Assembly (NCBI RefSeq): GCF_019097595.1
Contig: NC_080717.1
Span: 25,387,876-25,451,875, forward strand
Direction: 5' to 3'
Source of the DNA: Hemibagrus wyckioides
Lineage: Eukaryota; Chordata; Actinopteri; Siluriformes; Bagridae
Length of the DNA stretch: 64,000 bases
Shown: in pieces, positions 12,001 to 24,929 of the stretch
Layout: the number at the start of each line of letters is the position of its first letter
How positions within the stretch are numbered: the first letter of the stretch is position 1
The notes under the pieces: model-generated
Seen by the model: only the letters and a program-made list of their open reading frames with translations
What the model was told of the DNA's origin: nothing
Database searches by the model: none
Made by a program: the position numbers and the translations under genes

Positions 12001-15000
12001 ACTTACACTACACACCTACACTTACACTACACTACACACTTACACTACACACTACACACTTACACTACACACTACACACTTACACTACACACTACACACT
12101 TACACTACACTACACACACACACTTACACCACACTACACTACACACTCCACACTTACACTACACACTACACACACACTTACACACACACTACACACTTAC
12201 ACTACACACTACACACTTACACTACACACACACACACTCTACACTACACACTACACACTTACACTACACACTTACACTACACACAACACACTTACACTAC
12301 ACACTACACACTTACACTACACACTTACACTACACACTTACACTACACACTACACACTTACACTACACACTACACACTTACACTACACACTTACACTACA
12401 CACTACACACTTACACTACACTACACACTTACACTACACACTTACACTACACACTACACACTTACACTACACACTACACACTTACACTACACACTTACAC
12501 TACACACTACACACTTACACTACACTACACACTTACACTACACACTACACACTTACACTACACACTTACACTACACACTACACACTTACACTACACACTA
12601 CACACTTACACTACACACTACACACTTACACTACACACTACACACTTACACTACACACTTACACTACACACTTACACTACACACTACACACCTACACTAC
12701 ACACTTACACTACACTACACACTTACACTACACACTTACACTACACACTTACACTACACACTTACACTACACACTACACACCTACACTACACACTTACAC
12801 TACACTACACACTTACACTACACTACACACTTACACTACACACTTACACTACACACTTACACTACACTACACACTTACACTACACACCTACACTACACAC
12901 TTACACTACACTACACACTTACACTACACACTACACACTTACACTACACACTTACACTACACACTACACACTTACACTACACACTTACACTACACTACAC
13001 ACTTACACTACACACTACACACTTACACTACACACTACACACTTACACTACACACTTACACTACACACTACACACTTACACTACACACTACACACTTACA
13101 CTACACTACACACTTACACTACACACATACACATACACTACACTACACACTTACACTACACACTTACACTACACACTACACACTTACACTACACACTACA
13201 CACTTACACTACACACTTACACTACACACACACACACACTTACACTACACACACACTTACACTACACTACACACTACACTACACACTACACACACACTTA
13301 CACTACACACTACACACTACACTACACACACACCACACTACACACTACACACTTACACTACACCACACACACACACTTACACTACACACTTACACTACAC
13401 TACACACTACACTACACACTTACACTACACACTTACACTACACACTACACACTTACACTACACACTTACACTACACACTACACACCACACACACACTTAC
13501 ACACACACTACACACTTACACTACACACTACACACTTACACCACACACTACACTACACTGCACACTACACACCTACACTACACACTTACACTACACTACA
13601 CACTTACACTACACTACACACTTACACTACACACCTACACTACACTACACACTTACACTACACTACACACTTACACTACACACTTACACTACACACTTAC
13701 ACTACACTACACACTTACACTACACACTTACACTACACACTACACACTTACACTACACACACACTTACACTACACACTACACTTACACCACACTACACAC
13801 TTAAACTACACACTTACACTACACACTACACACCTACACTACAAACTACACACTTACACTACACACTTACACTACACACTTACACTACACACTACACACT
13901 TACACTACACACTTACACTACACACTACACACTTATACTACACACTTACACTACACACTACACACTTATACTACACACTTACACTACACACTTACACTAC
14001 ACACTACACACTTATACTACACACTTACACTACACACTTACACTACACACTACACACTTATACTACACACTTACACTACACACTTACACTACACACTACA
14101 CACTTATACTACACACTTACACTACACACTTACACTACACACTACACACTTATACTACACACTTACACTACACACTACACACTTACACTACACACTACAC
14201 ACTTATACTACACACTTACACTACACTACACACTTACACTACCCACCTACACTACACTATACACTTACACTACACACTTACGCTACACTACACACTTACA
14301 CTACACACCTACACTACACACTTACACTACACTACACACTTACACTACACTACACACTTACACTACACACTTACACTACACACCTACACTACACACTTAC
14401 ACTACACACCTACACTACACACTTACACTACACACTAGACTATACACAAACACTACACACTTATACTACACTACACACCTACACTACACACTTACACTAC
14501 ACACTAGACTATACACAAACACTACACACTTACACTACACTACACACTTACACTACACACAAACACTACACACTTATACTACACTACACACTTACACTAC
14601 ACACTTACACTACACACCTACACTACACACTTACACTACACACTAGACTATACACAAACACTACACACTTATACTACACTACACACTTACACTACACACT
14701 TACACTACACACCTACACTACACACTTACACTACACACTAGACTATACACAAACACTACACACTTATACTACACTACACACTTACACTACACACCTACAC
14801 TACACACTTACACTACACACCTACACTTACACTACACTACACACTTACACTACACACCTACACTTACACTACACTACACACTTACACTACACACAAACAC
14901 TACACACTTACACTACACACCTACACTTACACTACACTACACACTTATACTACACTACACACTTACACTACACACTTACACTACACTACACACTTACACT

Positions 15001-16201
15001 ACACACAAACACTACACACTTATACTACACTACACACTTACACTACACACTTACACTACACACCTACACTACACACTTACACTACACACTAGACTATACA
15101 CAAACACTACACACTTATACTACACTACACACTTACACTACACACCTACACTACACACTTACACTACACACTAGACTATACACAAACACTACACACTTAT
15201 ACTACACTACACACTTACACTACACACCTACACTACACACTTACACTACACACTTACACTACACACTTATACTACACACTTACACTACACACTACACACT
15301 TATACTACACACTTACACTACACACTTACACTACACACTTACACTACACACTACACACTTATACTACACACTTACACTACACACTTACACTACACACTAC
15401 ACACTTATACTACACACTTACACTACACACTACACACTTATACTACACACTTACACAACACACTTACACTACACACTTACACTACACACTACACACTTAT
15501 ACTACACACTTACACTACACACTTACACTACACTACACACTTACACTACACACCTACACTACACTATACACAAACACTACACACTTACGCTACACTACAC
15601 ACTTACACTACACACCTACACTACACACTTACACTACACTACACACTTACACTACACTACACACTTACACTACACACCTACACTACACACTTACACTACA
15701 CACCTACACTTACACTACACTACACACTTACACTACACACAAACACTACACACCTACACTACACACTTACACTACACACTAGACTATACACAAACACTAC
15801 ACACTTATACTACACTACACACTTACACTACACACTTATACTACACTACACACTTACACTACACACTTACACTACACTACACACCTACACTACACACTTA
15901 CACTACACACTAGACTATACACAAACACTACACACTTACACTACACTACACACTTACACTACACACAAACACTACACACTTATACTACACTACACACTTA
16001 CACTACACACTTACACTACACACCTACACTACACACTTACACTACACACTAGACTATACACAAACACTACACACTTATACTACACTACACACTTACACTA
16101 CACACTTACACTACACACCTACACTACACACTTACACTACACACTAGACTATACACAAACACTACACACTTATACTACACTACACACTTACACTACACAC
16201 T
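9056..16201. repeat. 7.1 kb ACTTACACTACAC satellite with higher-order repeats
   Basis: The whole stretch is built from ACTTACACTACAC (13 bp) and ACTTACACTACACACTACAC (20 bp) units mixed with shorter TACAC variants. The plus strand is A, C and T with almost no G. From about 10.9 kb rarer variants appear (CTTATACTACACA, ACCTACACTAC, AAACACTACAC, TAGACTATACACAAAC) in ordered blocks, so units are organised into higher-order repeats of roughly 80-140 bp. The landmark TTACGCTACACTACACAC occurs at 11387, 14278 and 15585 with similar flanks, indicating kilobase-scale internal duplication. The 883-codon open frame through the first part (8987-11638) is forced by the absence of stop-forming bases and is not a protein gene. 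Exact copy number in an assembly of such DNA may be unreliable. Confidence 0.97.
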
Positions 16202-16234
16202 GATTTGGGATGCATCTTTATGTCTAACCCCCAG

Positions 16235-16490
16235 AGCTGCTGAATGCTTGATTCTGATTGGTCAGACGGTGTTGATTCCTCTAGATCCTCTAGATCATCA
16301 GCTCTGAGTATGATAATATGTAGAAATATATATAAAGATCATTTCTATTGTGTAGAAATGGACTACAAAACGTTTTTTAAGTTTTCTGTAAGAAGACATT
16401 GACTTGAGGCTGATAGAAGGAGTCTCCAGTGTCAGTAACGGGAGCTCTAACCCTTTCTCCTCAGCACTGAAGTTTACAGAACCTCGTCGT
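16235..16490 (+). repeat. Dispersed ATTGGTC-type repeat
   Basis: It starts with TTGATTCTGATTGGTCAGAC near 16246 and ends in the shared block GGAGTCTCCAGTGTCAG near 16419. It has the same block order as other copies in the window. Class unknown. Confidence 0.5.
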
Positions 16491-16499
16491 TGCCAAGAT

Positions 16500-17550
16500 T
16501 CGTTTAAAGTCTACAGATTGATCTGTTGTTTGTTTTGTCGTTCTCTGATGATGTCCCGTGTGAAGTTTGCAGTAATCTTGATGATCCTGATAGAAATCAG
16601 TTGGAGTGTAATGTTCCAGAGGAAAAACATTGTTCCCGGATTGCTGGATTGATCTGGGAGTGTGGAATGCAGCGACAGGCTTCCTCTTGCCTGATACGGA
16701 TAAAAACAGCGATATCACTGCAGTCCGTAGCAGCTGCAACTTCCTGTGAATAATAATAATAATAAAAAAAAAACGACATGGCAGAAAAATCTCATTAACA
16801 AGAGCGCAGAGAGGCGGAGTCCGAGTCTCGAGAATGTGAACGAATGGCAGTGAAGTGTCAAGGCTAAGGCTGGGACATGACGACAAGATAGTTGGCTAAA
16901 TTAAGCACCAAATTTATGCTAATCAGCTAAATGGAGCCATTGTGCACTCATTGTTTCCCACTGCTAAAAAAATCCATTCCTGTTAAATGAGTGTTATCAG
17001 ATAACGCTTCCAGATGTGACATCACTGTATCTGAAAGGTTCCATTGATGTTAAAGGTTCTGCATAGACACAGAACCCTTTTAAGAACCTTTCTTTTCAGA
17101 GTGTAGAGCAGTAGTTATTGCTGCAGTAATTATAAAAGCATAAATATGAATTAAAATATCTATCCTGTCATCAAACTCATTTCCAGCTCAGTTGGTGAAA
17201 CACTCCAGTATGTGTCACCCAGCTTTTCTCTGGAACCAGAAGATGATGTTCTGACACGTCTGAGGTCTGTCTTTCCTCCTGAGTGGAAAATTCATCTCGT
17301 CATCCTGACAGCGTCTCCCTGCAACCATTTTCCAGCATCAGTCAAACCTGCCAGCTGTGTCTGAGGGATCTGAGGGATCTGATCTCACCGTTCCTCAGGT
17401 TTTTTTCTTCCTCTGATGAGAGTCAAATTTGTTCCTCGGTCGAATTCAATCACAAGCTTTTAGTACAGCTGCCAGGTTTTAAATAGCTCAGGTTTTTCAA
17501 AACCCAAGCGATAAGTTGAGCTTGTATATGTGATGCAACATGTAGTGCAA
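16500..17550. other. Intergenic, no gene seen
   Basis: Unique-looking sequence. Around 17030-17100 there is an AGGTTCTGCATAGACACAG / AGAACCTTTC motif like the GGTTCT/AGAACC dispersed repeats at 31.97, 32.5 and 53.3 kb. No exon is recognised. Confidence 0.35.
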
Positions 17551-17555
17551 AACAA

Positions 17556-17858
17556 ATGATTTTGTTTTCTGATTCCTTATTTTGTTTTTGGATTTATTTT
17601 GTTTTCAATTTTTTTTTTTTTTTTTTAGATTTATTTTGTTTTCAAATTTATTTTGTTTTTAGATTTAATTTGTTGTCGGATTTGTTATTTTGTTTTCAGA
17701 TTTATTTTGTTTTCAGATTTAATTTGTTGTCGGATTTATTTTGTTTTCGGATTATTTTGTTTTCTGATTTATTTTGTTTTTCGGAGTTGTTTTGTTTTCA
17801 GATTTATTTTGCTTTCGGATTTATTTTATTTTCAGATTTAATTTGTTTTTTGATTTAG
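17556..17858. repeat. ~20 bp minisatellite, TTTATTTTGTTTTCAGA
   Basis: About 300 bp of tandem TTTATTTTGTTTTC(A/G)GA units with deletions. Open frames rich in Phe and Leu across it reflect T-richness only. Confidence 0.85.
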
Positions 17859-18071
17859 GAAAAATACAACTACATATTGTCAAGGTAACTTCTTCTACTT
17901 CTGCTTCTACTAGACTGACGTTTAAACACGTTTTTAATGTCAGTCGTGAATCTCCCGCTCACACTTCATGTGTTGCTTTGTTTAGGTTGCCACATGTTCT
18001 TTGTTTTCACATTTCGTCTCCGCCGCTGGATTTGTCCTTGGCCATGTCATCTTGCCATCACACGCCTTTTT

Positions 18072-18257
18072 TTTGTCACATATACAATACAGCACAGTGA
18101 AATTCTTTCTTCGCATATGCTAGTTTTGGAAGTTAGGGTCAGAGCACAGAGTCAGCCATGATGCAGGGCCTTGCTCAAGGGCCCAACAGTGGCAACTGGG
18201 CAGTGCTGGGGCTTGAACCCTGACCTTCTGATCAGCAACCCAGAGCCTTAACTGAGC
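18072..18257 (-). mobile_element. tRNA-derived SINE, minus orientation
   Basis: Read on the minus strand it has a B-box-like GGTTCAAGCCCC preceded by an A-box-like AGTTAAGGCTCTGGGTTG. It continues through CTCTGACCCTAACTTCC to a tail GAATTTCACTGTGCTG. A second copy in the opposite direction lies at 34834-35030 and a third at 27723-28054. The family name is not assigned. Confidence 0.65.
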
Positions 18258-18259
18258 TC

Positions 18260-19420
18260 CAGTATTACATTATTGGTTTAAAACCTGTGCGGTGGAATCA
18301 GCGTCGGTTTTGATCTGACCTCTCTGTTTGGCTCAAATCATGTCCGATACACTAAAACGAATTGTCTCTCTGTTTCTCAGTTCAATCACATGGAACCTCC
18401 ACATGCATTTAAATTCAATTACCTGCGATAAGAAGCCTTTTTTTTCCAGTATACGACATGACGATCTTAAATTAACATAAATATCAGAAAACTGCTGTGG
18501 TGTAAAAGGAATAAAGCACTTTAAACGGGACAGAAGCAATAACAGCAACTCTGCTTCATTGCATCATTTTCCATATAAAATATTTCATATTATTCCTTTA
18601 CTTTATATTATTTCCATGTTACTGCTCAGTTTTGGTGTTTGTGTGTGCATGAGGTCAGGAAACAAATCCATCAAGATGATCCTAAATATAGAGCGAAGCC
18701 GAATAGGAAATTCATCAGGAATGATGTTCAGTGATTATGTCATAAATCCATATTAAGTTGAGAGTTTACACCTGATGTGTGTAAAAATGTTGCAGGTGAT
18801 GAGAGATGATTGTATTTTTTTACCCGAAGCTTGTGATCAAGCCAATTTTACACACCTCATATGTAATGACAGCACCGGGATGTACAACCTCACACTGCAA
18901 AAACAAACATGATCTCATCCCTTTTTTCTGGGAAAGAATAAACCAGCGAGCTGACGGATTGATTGACAGGAAGGGATCCGTTTTTCCACAGGAAATTATA
19001 TTTCATATGTTTCCTGATGTACGATTGAAAGACCGCATGAGGAAGTGAGAGCTGAGGATTTACATGTTATTAAAGGAAGCTGATTGTCGGGGTTTGAGAC
19101 GGGGATTGTTCTTATTAATAGAAATTATAAACAGTGTAGAAGTATTCACCCCCCTGAAGGTTTCGACGTTGTGTCATGGTTGGAATCGGAAGCTGGAATT
19201 AACATTTCTTGCCAGGAGTATACACGAAATAACCTGTGATTTTTGAATTTGGGAGGAAATATTTTCCTATCCAAATCTGGTGAGACCTCTTCCGGAAAGA
19301 GTATTTCTTGTTTTTGTTTGTGTGTTTGTTTGTTTGTTTGTTTTTTTGGAGAACATATCTAAACCAAACTGCAGCACCAAGACCGAGCAGCTATCGAAAA
19401 AAGATGCCGAAGTTAAGTTA
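18260..19420. other. Intergenic, little recognised
   Basis: Mostly unique AT-rich DNA. Around 19140-19280 the text AGTATTCACCCCCCTGAAGG resembles the terminal part of a fish DNA-transposon family; a similar AGTATTCACCCCC / GGGGGTGAATACTTTT pair sits at 38980-39040. The body of any element is not recognisable. Confidence 0.3.
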
Positions 19421-19430
19421 CTTTTTATCC

Positions 19431-19665
19431 CTAACATTTATCCCTAATGAGCAAGCCTGAGGTGATGGTTGATGAGGAAAAACTTCCTTGGAAGAAACCT
19501 TGAGAGGAACCAGGCTCAGAAGGGAACCTCATCCTCATTTGGGTGACACTGGACAGGAAATGATGTAATTCAGTGAGTAAAGAGTAGATGATCAGGCAGA
19601 GAAGCAACCAAGAGGTCAAGGGTCATTCTGAACCCGATGCTACCACCACCATACTTCAGTTTACT
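19431..19665 (+). repeat. Dispersed fish repeat (GAAACCTTGAGAGGAACCAG type)
   Basis: It contains GAAACCTTGAGAGGAACCAG and CCTCATTTGGGTGACACTGG, familiar from a very common fish interspersed repeat of unassigned class. The related reverse-orientation segment TGGTTCCTCTCAAGGTTCCT is at about 43541. The tail GATGCTACCACCACCATACT resembles a conserved patch of Tc1-like elements on the minus strand. Confidence 0.45.
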
Positions 19666-19737
19666 AATATCCAATAAAACCTCCTCACAAAGGATAGAGA
19701 AAAGACACAGCGAGAAAAGTGATGCATTGTTGGACAA

Positions 19738-19862
19738 TAGATCAGAAGGTCATGTGTTCAAATCCCATCACTGCCTAGCTGTTACCCCTGGGGCTCTTAA
19801 CCCTCAGCTGTTGCTCTGGATGTACGTTGAAGGATGTCCACTGAATGCTGTAAATGCAGAAA
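19738..19862 (+). mobile_element. SINE fragment
   Basis: A B-box-like GTGTTCAAATCCC is followed by CTCTTAACCCTCAGCTGTTG and a tail AATGCTGTAAATGCAGA. The layout matches the more complete copy at 45250-45430. The A-box half is missing. Confidence 0.45.
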
Positions 19863-20523
19863 AGGTCAATACTGCAACAGGATATAGGTGAGTATGTGTT
19901 CAGGTGAGTGCGAGAGTTTCAGAAGATTGAAATTCTTCACGCTCCACGCAAAAACAAGCTTTCACTTGTTACCTGTATGCATTTTTTCCACTCTTTGTTA
20001 AGACAGAGATGTTTTTTATGGTTCTCGATCTATAAAACCTGACCACAGGAGCACAGTCATTAGTTCAGCTTCTAGCACAAAGTCATGCTGTGTGTCTGTG
20101 TGTCAGAGAACGTCAGCTCCAAGATATTTGCAGATGTTCCTGCCGTGACATGTCACACATTTTTCTTCTCGCTTTGCGTGTTCATACTACAAGAAAATAA
20201 TTCATTAGTCATTAATATTCTTGAAAACATGACATAAATTGAGTTCAGTTATAAAGAATTGAAAGTAGGACTTCTTGTAAGTGAACATGTAATTATAGGC
20301 TCCACCCCCAAACACTGAATTGTTCAAGTTTCTCTGTAAAAAGGTGAAGAAATGTTTGTGTAGGTCTGAATTTCTACACTAAAGGTGTAAGTATGGATGC
20401 GGGAAAGGTTTCAGATGCTCTGGGTTCCGTTTAACTCTTTTTTCACTCATTTTATTGGAGTAAATAGAGGTCCAACTAACCAGATTTCTCCTAATTTCAA
20501 GTTATTCCGTAATAAATGGTAGT

Positions 20524-21040
<517 letters not shown>

Positions 21041-21307
21041 TTTATGCGAGACACTGGAATCTTGTCCTGGTTTCCTTGTTTCGTTTTTGTTGAGATAAAC
21101 AGAGAATGATGGAGTTACCACATGACTACAGAAGAAGCAGCAGCTGATAAGCGGCATGTGAATAAAGCCAACAAAACCCACAACGACCCTGAGACGAGCC
21201 GAAGCATCCGGAATGTTCTCTCTGCTCTCCTTTCTGCTCCTCAAGTGAAATATTTACTCGTGGAAAAGTTCAGTCAGTGTCACGGATGCCATGGTGAGGC
21301 AAGTGCT

Positions 21308-21332
21308 GTGTGGATATCTCTCTCTGTCTCTC

Positions 21333-21396
<64 letters not shown>

Positions 21397-21425
21397 CACT
21401 CAATCTCTCTTTCGCTCTGTCTCCC
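21308..21425. repeat. (CT)n microsatellite
   Basis: CT and CTGT repeats. Ser/Leu-rich frames through it are artefacts. Confidence 0.9.
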
Positions 21426-21814
21426 TTTCCCTCTTCTCCTGAGACTTGATTTTATTTACAGCTGCAATAGTACAAATAACCAGGAAGATAAAAGAATTAA
21501 TCCATGGCTTCAGAAAAAAAGGTATGAAGTCACTGAGAAAAATGTACAGAATTTGTGACTGGGGGCGGAGCTTTACAGACCTATAAAAAAAAAGTAAAAT
21601 AATACAGCTTTACCAAAGTTGTATCTTTTTCCCAATAGAAAATCACAAATTTTCATGAATACAATAAATAAATAAATAAATAAACGCCATGATAAGTTCA
21701 AAAATTCTTTATAAATATAAAATACCAAGGATAATAAAATTTAAAAAAAAACAGACAACAACGAAATGTACTCTGAAGTTTTTTTATGTTTTGTTCCAGC
21801 ACCATGTTGATGTT

Positions 21815-22200
21815 GAATTCTCGAATCTGATTGGTCAGAAGGTTGATTTCGGGGTCCCATCACTGCAGCTCTTCTGAAAGGTTACCGTTTCTATAGTAAC
21901 AGCTCATTCAGAGGGAGTTTTATGGACCAGTGTTCTGGGAAGGAAGGAGGAGGTGTTTATTAACCTTTATGGAAGGAGTCTCCAGTTTCAGCGTTTTGAA
22001 GCTTTAGGTTTCCAGACATCTTCAGGATCGAGGTGTTTACCCGTTTCTCACTCTACACTCCTAAACCCCGCTGCAACCTTCTTCTCATTTACATATTCAC
22101 GTATCAGCACCTATGATTGGATAAATCCAGCACGTGACCGCTTTAAATAACGGCTCATCTGACACTTACTTTTTTTAGTGAGAAAAATGTTCAGGTCTGT
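21815..22200 (+). repeat. Composite dispersed repeat (ATTGGTC type plus block A)
   Basis: It begins CTGATTGGTCAGAAGG at about 21829, passes TTTCTATAGTAACAGCTC (about 21889) and GGAGTCTCCAGTTTCAG (about 21974), then runs into block A (22034-22190). Block A reappears about 90% identical by eye and in the same direction at 46879-47035, sharing CTAAACCCCGCTGCAACCTT and TATGATTGGATAAATCCAGC. Confidence 0.6.
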
Positions 22201-22362
22201 GCTTCTGTACTCGAGCAGGTTCTGTTATCTTTCATAGATAACACTTTTTTGTCTTTCTTCGATATCCGACTTCCTCTAATGTTTCAGTGTGCCGTATTTC
22301 CCCCTCGCTACGGCACGTACTTCCGTCATGTTCAGTGTTTTGCCTCCTGACAGTGTTCATCC

Positions 22363-22505
22363 TGTTTTTCACCTGATATGAGGTTTTCACGCACTGTTCA
22401 GTTTCTGATTAGGTTTCTGTTGCTAAGCAACAAGCCGTAATGTTCTAACAGTGCAGCATCGTTTCACACTGAAGACGTTCAGCAGCATGATGTGGAGTTA
22501 CCCTG
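22363..22505 (+). repeat. Block B of a dispersed element (inverted partner at 45.8 kb)
   Basis: Contains TTTCTGTTGCTAAGCAACAA and CACTGAAGACGTTCAGCAGC. The reverse complement lies at 45775-45920 at roughly 90% identity by eye. Probably part of the same transposon family as block A, class unknown. Confidence 0.6.
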
Positions 22506-22539
22506 GGGGGGGTAAAAGCGGGGTTTAAAGATAGGAAAG

Positions 22540-23000
22540 CCCTAATTAAAAGAGCCGTAATAATACAAAAGAATTAACTTCATTTTAAAGGCACGTCTCT
22601 CCCTGTGTCCTACACTCCAACCTTTCACCAAAGCCAAACTTTGGAATTTTGACATTTTCTCTCCTCGAAGGAACGAGTCGGAAAGTCAAAGGCCGCGATG
22701 TTTTTTAATGCCCAGCTCTAAATAAAGCCGTCCTGTAAGTCATGCGCTCACAGAGGCTCAAACAAGGGGAAAAAAAAAAGAAAACAGCCCTGAGGAATGT
22801 GAAACGTCCTGATCCCAAAACCGTGAGGACTCGCTCCCTCCCTCCCGCCATCCCATGGTCCTGACGCTGACACGTCTGTTAGGGTGAAGTCTCGCCTTTC
22901 AATCCCGTCCCTGTCTCTCATGACATGTGTGCGGAACGCCGAGGCTGTTCAGTCGTTTAGTTGTTATCCGGAAATGTTTACCTCGTGTGTGTGTGTGACA
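22540..23000. promoter_or_regulatory. Possible conserved non-coding element
   Basis: Non-repetitive, moderately GC-rich sequence between repeats, with CCAAAGCCAAACTTTGGAAT and CGGAAAGTCAAAGGCC. It has the texture of a vertebrate enhancer, but this is only an impression and needs alignment to other fish. Confidence 0.15.
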
Positions 23001-23261
23001 AACCCTTGTGTTTTTTTCCCCCCTGGAATAAAGACAGCGGAATAACAACATTCCCAAGTGCATCATTATGCTTCTGTACTATAAATATGCAAGCTCGAGA
23101 AAACAGAAACTTCTATTATTACTTTTTTTAAACATATATTTTACTTTTCTGTGGGTGTGTCTGTAAGCTAAACAATCCTTCACTCAAACAAACCCTCTCT
23201 CTGTGATTCCCGGCTCAGAGTGGAATCCCGTGCTAAATTTTACCTTTAATTACGCACAACC

Positions 23262-23304
<43 letters not shown>

Positions 23305-23427
23305 CCCCCCCACCTTCTCCCTTACTCTCTCTCCCTCCTTCTTCCTCTCTTTCTCTCTCTCCCTTTTCCTTTCTCACTCTCTCTCTATGGCCCCCCCACG
23401 TTCTTCCTTACTCTCTCTCCCTCTTTC

Positions 23428-23473
<46 letters not shown>

Positions 23474-23512
23474 TCTTCCTCTCTCTCTCTCCTTTTTCCT
23501 TTCTCACTCTCT

Positions 23513-23573
<61 letters not shown>

Positions 23574-23768
23574 CTCTCTCCCTTCTTCCTTCTTCCTCCC
23601 CCATTTTTCCTCCCTCCTTTCTCTCTCTCTCTCTGTCTCTCTCTCTCTCTCCCCTTGTTCCTCTTTCTCTCCTTTTTCCTCTCTCTCTCTCTCATTTCCT
23701 TTCTTACTCTCTCTCTCTCTCTCTCCCATTTCCTTTCTTACTCTCTCTCTCTCTCTACTCTCTCTCCT

Positions 23769-23804
<36 letters not shown>
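23262..23804. repeat. 540 bp (CT)n-rich polypyrimidine array
   Basis: Long CT runs alternating with CCTTCTTCCT and CCTTTTTCCTTTCTCA blocks. It is uninterrupted polypyrimidine for long stretches. Ser/Leu open frames of up to 226 codons through it are not genes. Confidence 0.95.
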
Positions 23805-23806
<2 letters not shown>

Positions 23807-24344
23807 GCTCTCCTTCACTATTCAGGTTATTTTTAGGAAGCATCACTTCCTTTATCCCCTCCACAAACCTTGATTCTCATTGACATGAGCGTGATTTTCT
23901 CATCTGTTCCGTCTTGGCGTGAGGAGCGAGCTCCTAATTCAGCAATCTGTCAGCAGACATGGCCTCCCCGAACTCAGAGAAAGCATGTAGGGAACTATTT
24001 TTAGGGAGTGCACAAGGTTTTTAGGGAGTGACTCCGCTGTGTGCTATGACCTAGAAGTCTTTCACGCAGTTCAGTTCTCATGTCTTCATGTCAAAGCTGA
24101 AACTACTGGTAAATTACACAACAGCAGTTTGTCCACATTAGCAATGTTTCATTTATTACAGAAGAAAATTTCCTGCTTTTATTCATTTCTATATTTGATG
24201 TTCTGTGAACCCTGTACGTTCCTGTTCTCGATTATGTTATAGCAGCTATAAACAGTCATTTCCTCACCAGACTTTATTCTCTCTCTTAAAGAAAATACCA
24301 CTAAGTGTGAACTCGTCTGTTCTGAAGACTGATCTGAAAAGTTA

Positions 24345-24370
24345 CTAAGTGCTGACACTGGAGACTCCAA
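24345..24370 (-). repeat. Partial ATTGGTC-family repeat
   Basis: The minus strand reads GGAGTCTCCAGTGTCAGCAC, matching the 3' block of the copies at 16.3 and 21.9 kb. Confidence 0.4.
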
Positions 24371-24391
24371 AACTCTTACACACTCTGATCA

Positions 24392-24927
<536 letters not shown>

Positions 24928-24929
24928 AA

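Noticed and set aside
9056..16201. CRISPR-like array of regular repeats
   Set aside because: No unique spacers, no cas genes, and a eukaryotic context; it is a satellite.
23203..23883. A 226-codon Ser/Leu-rich frame and overlapping frames
   Set aside because: It runs entirely through (CT)n repeats; composition is dictated by the dinucleotide.
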